Shown: positions 30,499 to 34,598 of the stretch, in pieces | Layout: each line of letters begins with the position of its first letter | Position numbering within the stretch: the first letter of the stretch is position 1 | Source of the DNA: CAZWXH01 sp964637725 | Lineage (GTDB): Bacteria; Bacillota_I; Bacilli_A; Erysipelotrichales; Coprobacillaceae | Length of the DNA stretch: 34,598 nt | Assembly (NCBI GenBank): GCA_964637725.1 | Contig: CAZWXH010000006.1 | Location: forward strand, 1 to 34,598 | Direction of reading: 5' to 3' | Notes under the pieces: model-generated | Database searches by the model: none | Told to the model about the DNA's origin: nothing | What the model saw: the letters and a program-made list of their open reading frames with translations, nothing else | Made by a program: the position numbers and the translations under genes

Positions 30499-33256
30499 AT
30501 TAAAGAAAAGAACAAAAACGCCTAAAGATGAAATGCAAAAAAGAATTCAAAGAAAGAAAATAACGAAAGTTGTTTTATTAAGTCTTGCTGTTGTCATGGT
30601 CATCGGATGCAGTTATATGGGGTTCAAAGTCTTTAAACAAGTTGAAGGATTTTCAAGAGAAAAATTAATCTCTCATGAATCATCAATCATTGTTGCAGCT
30701 GATGGAACTGAATACTACACTTATGGAAGTGGTGGTGCAAGAAAAAATGTTGCATATGAAGACATTCCTCAAGTTATGATTGACGCTGTCGTTGCAGCAG
30801 AAGATTCACGTTTCTTTATTCATAATGGTTTTGACTTACCACGTATTGTCAAAGCATTAATGGGAAATATCGTAGCTGGAGGAATCACTGGTGGTGGTTC
30901 TACAATTACACAACAGATGATTAAAAAATCATATTACCCTAAAGAAGAACAAACAATTGAAAGAAAGATTGGAGAAGTTATTCTTTCTATTCAAGCATCT
31001 TCCGCAGTTACAAAAGAGGAAGTTTTAGAATTATATTTAAATAAAATTTATTTTGGTTATGGTAATAAAGCTATTGGGATTTATGCTGCCTCAAAATATT
31101 ATTTTGATAAGAGTGTACAAGAACTGACTTTACCAGAAGCTGCCTTGCTAGCTGGAACATTAAATTCACCTAATAGTTTTGATCCTTTTAGAAATCTAAC
31201 AAAAGCTCAAAATCGTAGAGATACTGTTTTAATGTTAATGCGAGATCATGGTTATATTAGTAGTGAGGAATATGAAACGACAAAGAAAATTCCAGTTGAG
31301 AATACTTTGAAACGTAATCCTATTTCTTCTAGTGGTAGATATCAAGCTTATGCTGATAAGGTCACTCGTGAAATTCAAGAGTATACAGATTATAATCCTG
31401 AAACAACAGCAATGCGTATCTATACCTACATGGATGTAGGACTTCAAGAAAAACTTGATGATATATCAAATGGAACAAGTTTTAAATATCCTAATGAATA
31501 TTTACAAGTTGGCGCAAGTGTTCAAGAAGCAACAACTGGTCGTATTATTGGAATTATTGGTGGTGGTCAAGATTATACGCCAATGGGGACAACATACGCT
31601 TATGCTGCGAGTAAAGAACTTGCTAGCAAGGATAAAAATTTTAAATATGGTCAAAGAAATCAACCAGGTTCTTCAATGAAACCTATCATTTCTTATGCAG
31701 CCGCATTTGAATTCTTAGATTGGTCTACGGCACATACAGTGCATGATATTCCATTAGATGGTGAATATAGTCCAAAGAACTGGGACAACAAATTCCATGG
31801 CGATGTGTCATTAAGCAGTGCGTTATCAAGTTCATGGAACTTGGCTGCTATTGATACTTATAATCAAGTACGCAGTAAGATTAAGCCAAGTGGTGTCAAA
31901 GAATATTTAGAAGGCTTAGGTTTTGATATGTATGGTGAAAAAACTGATTTACCATCAGGTTACGCGATTGGTGGTTGGGATTTAGGAGTCACTCCTGAAG
32001 AACAAGCTGGTGCTTATGCAGCTATCGCAAATGGTGGAACTTATATCAAACCTCATACTATTCAAAAAATCGAAATCTTATCAACTGGTGAAGTCATTGA
32101 ATTTGATGAAGATATTCAAAAAGAAAAATCAAGAGCTTTGTCTGAGGAATCAGCATTTATGATTCGTCAAGTAATGACTGACTATGTTAAGGCTGGAACT
32201 GGAAGTTATGGTAGATTTAATACTGGACATCAAATTGGTGCAAAAACAGGAACATCTAACCATAGCAATGAAGTTTCAAATGTTAAATTAAGAGGAAAAA
32301 ACAAAGACTTATGGTTAAGTGCTTTCTCTCCTGATTATTCATGGAGTGTATGGACTGGATACGGAATTGAAGGTCAGAGAAAAAGTCTTTATCCTACAGG
32401 TCTTCCAAATGCTGAAATCGCAAAAATGATTTCCAGCTACCTTCATAAAGATGGACTTAAGAATTCTTATCCTGATCAACCTAGTGGTGTTGTTCAAGCA
32501 TCATTAGTGACTGGTTTATATCCATATGTAGCACCAGGTAGTAGCGTTCCTAGTGATCGTGTGGCATCTGGTTGGTTTAAAAAAGGAAATACTCCAAGTG
32601 GTACAGTCGGAGGTTCTTCATTAAACAGCTTAACTTCGTTTACTGCAGCGCTTCGTGAAAATAAGATTGATGTTGCATTTGCACCTTACGATCCTCTTTC
32701 TATGACAGAAAATGCAGTTCCAACAAAGACTTACACTGCTAATGGAAAATCATATACATTACCTTATTTAGGTGATCCAAAACAAATATTAGGAAAAGTT
32801 GTTTACGTTGTAGATGTCGTTGATGCTCAGGGAAATGTTGTTCATACAGAAAAATTAAGTACTGATAAAGCAACATTAAATTACACTGTTCCTAGTGGAG
32901 CATATACAATCTCAGGTTATTACGCTTTTGAAACTGGAAGTTCAACTTCTAACAAAGTTAATATTCCACTTACTGTCGAAGCACCTGTTGTTCCTGCTTC
33001 AGTAAAACTAGAAACAGCAACTACAAACCAAATCAGTTTAAATGTAACTGTTCCTACTGGTAGTGTTGTGACTTTAACTGCTAACAATGTAAAAATTATA
33101 ACTGCAACTACTTCTGGTGTATATAAGTTTGAAGGCTTAACTGAAAACACTCAATATACGATTACTGTAGTTGAAAAAACAAAGGATGGAAAAATTAATA
33201 ATTTAGCCAATATACAGGCGAAAACGACAGGACAACCACAAGCTCCTGCACAATAA
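30485..33256 (+). CDS. ponA: Class A penicillin-binding protein (PBP1A type)
   Basis: A 923-residue bifunctional peptidoglycan synthase. A basic tail and one transmembrane helix (about 28-49) precede the GT51 glycosyltransferase with catalytic Glu106 in AAEDSRFFIHNGFD. The transpeptidase motifs are SSMK (Ser396-Lys399), SWN (450-452) and KTGT (587-590). After about residue 690 there are a Ser/Thr/Gly-rich linker and two beta-rich fibronectin-like domains ending QAPAQ. AAGGAGG (30470-30476) lies within recU's last codons. The C-terminal extension is longer than in many PBP1 proteins and probably reaches into the wall. Confidence 0.95.
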   Translation: MAKYKLKKRTKTPKDEMQKRIQRKKITKVVLLSLAVVMVIGCSYMGFKVFKQVEGFSREKLISHESSIIVAADGTEYYTYGSGGARKNVAYEDIPQVMIDAVVAAEDSRFFIHNGFDLPRIVKALMGNIVAGGITGGGSTITQQMIKKSYYPKEEQTIERKIGEVILSIQASSAVTKEEVLELYLNKIYFGYGNKAIGIYAASKYYFDKSVQELTLPEAALLAGTLNSPNSFDPFRNLTKAQNRRDTVLMLMRDHGYISSEEYETTKKIPVENTLKRNPISSSGRYQAYADKVTREIQEYTDYNPETTAMRIYTYMDVGLQEKLDDISNGTSFKYPNEYLQVGASVQEATTGRIIGIIGGGQDYTPMGTTYAYAASKELASKDKNFKYGQRNQPGSSMKPIISYAAAFEFLDWSTAHTVHDIPLDGEYSPKNWDNKFHGDVSLSSALSSSWNLAAIDTYNQVRSKIKPSGVKEYLEGLGFDMYGEKTDLPSGYAIGGWDLGVTPEEQAGAYAAIANGGTYIKPHTIQKIEILSTGEVIEFDEDIQKEKSRALSEESAFMIRQVMTDYVKAGTGSYGRFNTGHQIGAKTGTSNHSNEVSNVKLRGKNKDLWLSAFSPDYSWSVWTGYGIEGQRKSLYPTGLPNAEIAKMISSYLHKDGLKNSYPDQPSGVVQASLVTGLYPYVAPGSSVPSDRVASGWFKKGNTPSGTVGGSSLNSLTSFTAALRENKIDVAFAPYDPLSMTENAVPTKTYTANGKSYTLPYLGDPKQILGKVVYVVDVVDAQGNVVHTEKLSTDKATLNYTVPSGAYTISGYYAFETGSSTSNKVNIPLTVEAPVVPASVKLETATTNQISLNVTVPTGSVVTLTANNVKIITATTSGVYKFEGLTENTQYTITVVEKTKDGKINNLANIQAKTTGQPQAPAQ

Positions 33257-33259
33257 AAT

Positions 33260-33298
33260 AAACAGACTGTTGATATCTAATTTCAGCAGTCTGTTTTT
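33260..33298. terminator. Terminator of recU-pbp1A
   Basis: AAACAGACTG (33260-33269) and CAGTCTGTTT (33287-33296) make a perfect 10-bp stem, extended by a T-G pair and TGA/TCA around a 9-nt loop, then TTTTT. The A-rich left flank may let it act for the convergent gene too. Confidence 0.85.
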
Positions 33299-33317
33299 AT
33301 GTTATTTTCTTATAGGT

Positions 33318-34085
33318 TTATAAATTTGATATTTTATGCTTTAACAACATTTTATCAAAACTCTTTTCTGAAAGAATTTCATTTGTGATAAATTTTCCAT
33401 TATAGAATAGTGCATATGTTGTTGTAGGAGAAGGCATACTTTGTGCCTTTTCTTTTGTATTGACATGTATTATTTGTATTGTAAATCCTTTTTTTAAAGC
33501 TATTTCTTCCAGTAGTGGTACATACTTTGTTGTAAATGGACATTGATGCGTGTAATAAATAACAAAACCATCATGATTGTCTTGATTATTATTTACACAT
33601 GGTTTGAATTTTGGGACTGGTGCTTCTTTATTAAATGGCAGATATAATAATTCAAAATCTGGTTTGGTTTGATCTGCCACTTGAAATCCTTTATATTTTA
33701 GAAACTTTGGTTCAGATAAATAGGCTCTCTTTTTTTCAGAAGAAAGAACAACCAATCCTAACTTACCTTGCTGCTTTGCATCAGCTATACAATACTCCAG
33801 TAATCTATTAGCATAGCCTTGCCCTTTATACTGACCAGATACCCAAAAACAATCAATATACATATAACCCTTTGCGTCAAGAGGACACCATGCATTTTCT
33901 GAAGGAAGATATTCAATAAGTACTTTTCCTCTTACATCAAGTTTAACAAACTTTAATCCTTCACTCATTCTTTCTTTTAGCCATGCTTTCTTAGAAAAAA
34001 TACCTGTTTCTCCTTTTTTCTCAGCAATTGTACAACAAATATGTTCTTGTTCAATATTGTCTAAAGTGACTTCTTTTAATTCCAT
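33318..34085 (-). CDS. GNAT acetyltransferase with thioredoxin-like C-terminus (YoaP-like)
   Basis: A 255-residue two-domain protein. Residues about 1-145 are a GNAT N-acetyltransferase with the acetyl-CoA loop SGQYKGQGYANRLLEYCI (Q/RxxGxG/A type). Residues about 165-255 form a thioredoxin-like YoaP domain with YYTHQCPFTTKY as the active-site-like turn, a CxxT motif instead of CxxC. The N-terminal segment DNIEQEHICC is shared with Bacillus YoaP. The substrate is unknown. GGAGGGATAGAAG precedes the ATG. Monocistronic, convergent with pbp1A. Confidence 0.82.
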   Translation of the reverse strand: MELKEVTLDNIEQEHICCTIAEKKGETGIFSKKAWLKERMSEGLKFVKLDVRGKVLIEYLPSENAWCPLDAKGYMYIDCFWVSGQYKGQGYANRLLEYCIADAKQQGKLGLVVLSSEKKRAYLSEPKFLKYKGFQVADQTKPDFELLYLPFNKEAPVPKFKPCVNNNQDNHDGFVIYYTHQCPFTTKYVPLLEEIALKKGFTIQIIHVNTKEKAQSMPSPTTTYALFYNGKFITNEILSEKSFDKMLLKHKISNL

Positions 34086-34104
34086 CTTCTATCCCTCCAT
34101 ACGT

Positions 34105-34113
34105 ATTATATCA
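34105..34113 (-). promoter_or_regulatory. Extended -10 promoter of the YoaP-like gene
   Basis: The - strand reads TGATATAAT (TGnTATAAT), about 20 nt upstream of the ATG. The -35 is weak. Confidence 0.55.
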
Positions 34114-34150
34114 CTTAAGAATTAGTGAAAATGAATGTTTGGGATACTTA

Positions 34151-34549
34151 TTAAATAGAAAAATACCATTCCATAATACAAAAATAATCTGTGCATTGAT
34201 TAGAATCAACTCTTTCAAAATATAAATTATTTTCTCGATTATATTTTGAACCTAATTCACTTTCAAAAAAATCATGGATAGCTTGATACATTCTTTGAGC
34301 AGTATCAATACTTAACTTCTCATAAGAATGCTGACCAATATAAACAAACTTAAGATAAAGAGATGAAGGAATATTTATTTCATAATAATCGTTATTCTTT
34401 TTAGAAACGTGAGCCATACAATAATAATCAGATGTTTTCTTGATCGAATTATAATTGTCTGTCACACCATAGTAAACACCTTTTTCAACGATATGTTTCA
34501 TCTTTGGGTATTGATAAAACCAAAATGATAAAGCGGCCTCAGGGCAATG
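34151..34549 (-). pseudogene. 3' fragment of a GyrI-like/effector-binding domain gene
   Basis: The frame from the ATG at 34501 gives 116 residues, but no RBS precedes that ATG, and the open frame continues upstream for 16 codons with protein-like sequence (HCPEAALSFWFYQYPK) until a TGA at 34550-34552. The part starting EAALSFWFYQYPKMKH reads as one continuous domain. The C-terminal half (INIPSSLYLKFVYIG, then a helix and CTDYFCIMEWYFSI) resembles the AraC/GyrI-type effector-binding fold. The true start is therefore missing, lost by a deletion or an element inserted near 34545-34552. The family call is tentative; the truncation is well supported. Confidence 0.6.
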
Positions 34550-34598
34550 TCATTAAGTTAAGATGACCATATAAAAACCAGAAGGTATACTAAATAGG

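Overview
The window is AT-rich DNA from a low-GC Gram-positive. Gene content and order (rodZ-pgsA-cinA-recA-rny-ymdB-spoVS, then miaB-ymcA-cotE-mutS-mutL, then rnpB/gpsB beside recU-pbp1A) match the Bacillus-type chromosomal backbone. A CotE-like coat protein and SpoVS point to a spore former. The sequence style and the clostridial form of IMP dehydrogenase suggest a gut Erysipelotrichia (Coprobacillus / Clostridium ramosum type); that placement is inference. No tRNA, rRNA, CRISPR array or complete insertion sequence was seen.

Region 1 (1-8990, + strand) is a sugar operon: a lipoprotein binding protein, two permeases, an unannotated 55-residue membrane peptide, an ABC ATPase, a GH112 galacto-N-biose/lacto-N-biose phosphorylase, an RmlA/GalU-like nucleotidyltransferase and an N-acetylhexosamine 1-kinase. 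Together they would import a beta-1,3-galactosyl-HexNAc disaccharide from mucin or milk glycans, split it with phosphate into Gal-1-P and GlcNAc/GalNAc, phosphorylate the HexNAc at C1, and activate a sugar-1-phosphate with a nucleotide. A strong terminator after the binding-protein gene probably sets its excess over the permeases.

Region 2 (8990-12850) holds dtd and rarA (divergent), a membrane GGDEF protein and an XRE-type regulator whose C-terminal half is built from Gly-rich decapeptides.

Region 3 (12850-28860, all - strand) is the core block: rodZ-pgsA-cinA-recA, then rny-ymdB-spoVS, an unknown 81-residue protein, miaB-ymcA-guaB, cotE, and mutS-mutL-(PF04020 membrane protein)-miaA. Several units are separated by intrinsic terminators, and spoVS has its Shine-Dalgarno inside a perfect hairpin.

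Region 4 (28860-34598) has the type B RNase P RNA and gpsB on the - strand, recU-pbp1A diverging on the + strand, a YoaP-like acetyltransferase, and at the right edge a 3' gene fragment that looks truncated by a deletion or a mobile-element boundary.

The best leads for something undescribed are the spoVS SD-sequestering hairpin with a -10-like element in its loop, the 55-residue membrane peptide in the sugar transporter operon, the decapeptide-repeat regulator, and the broken gene at the right edge.
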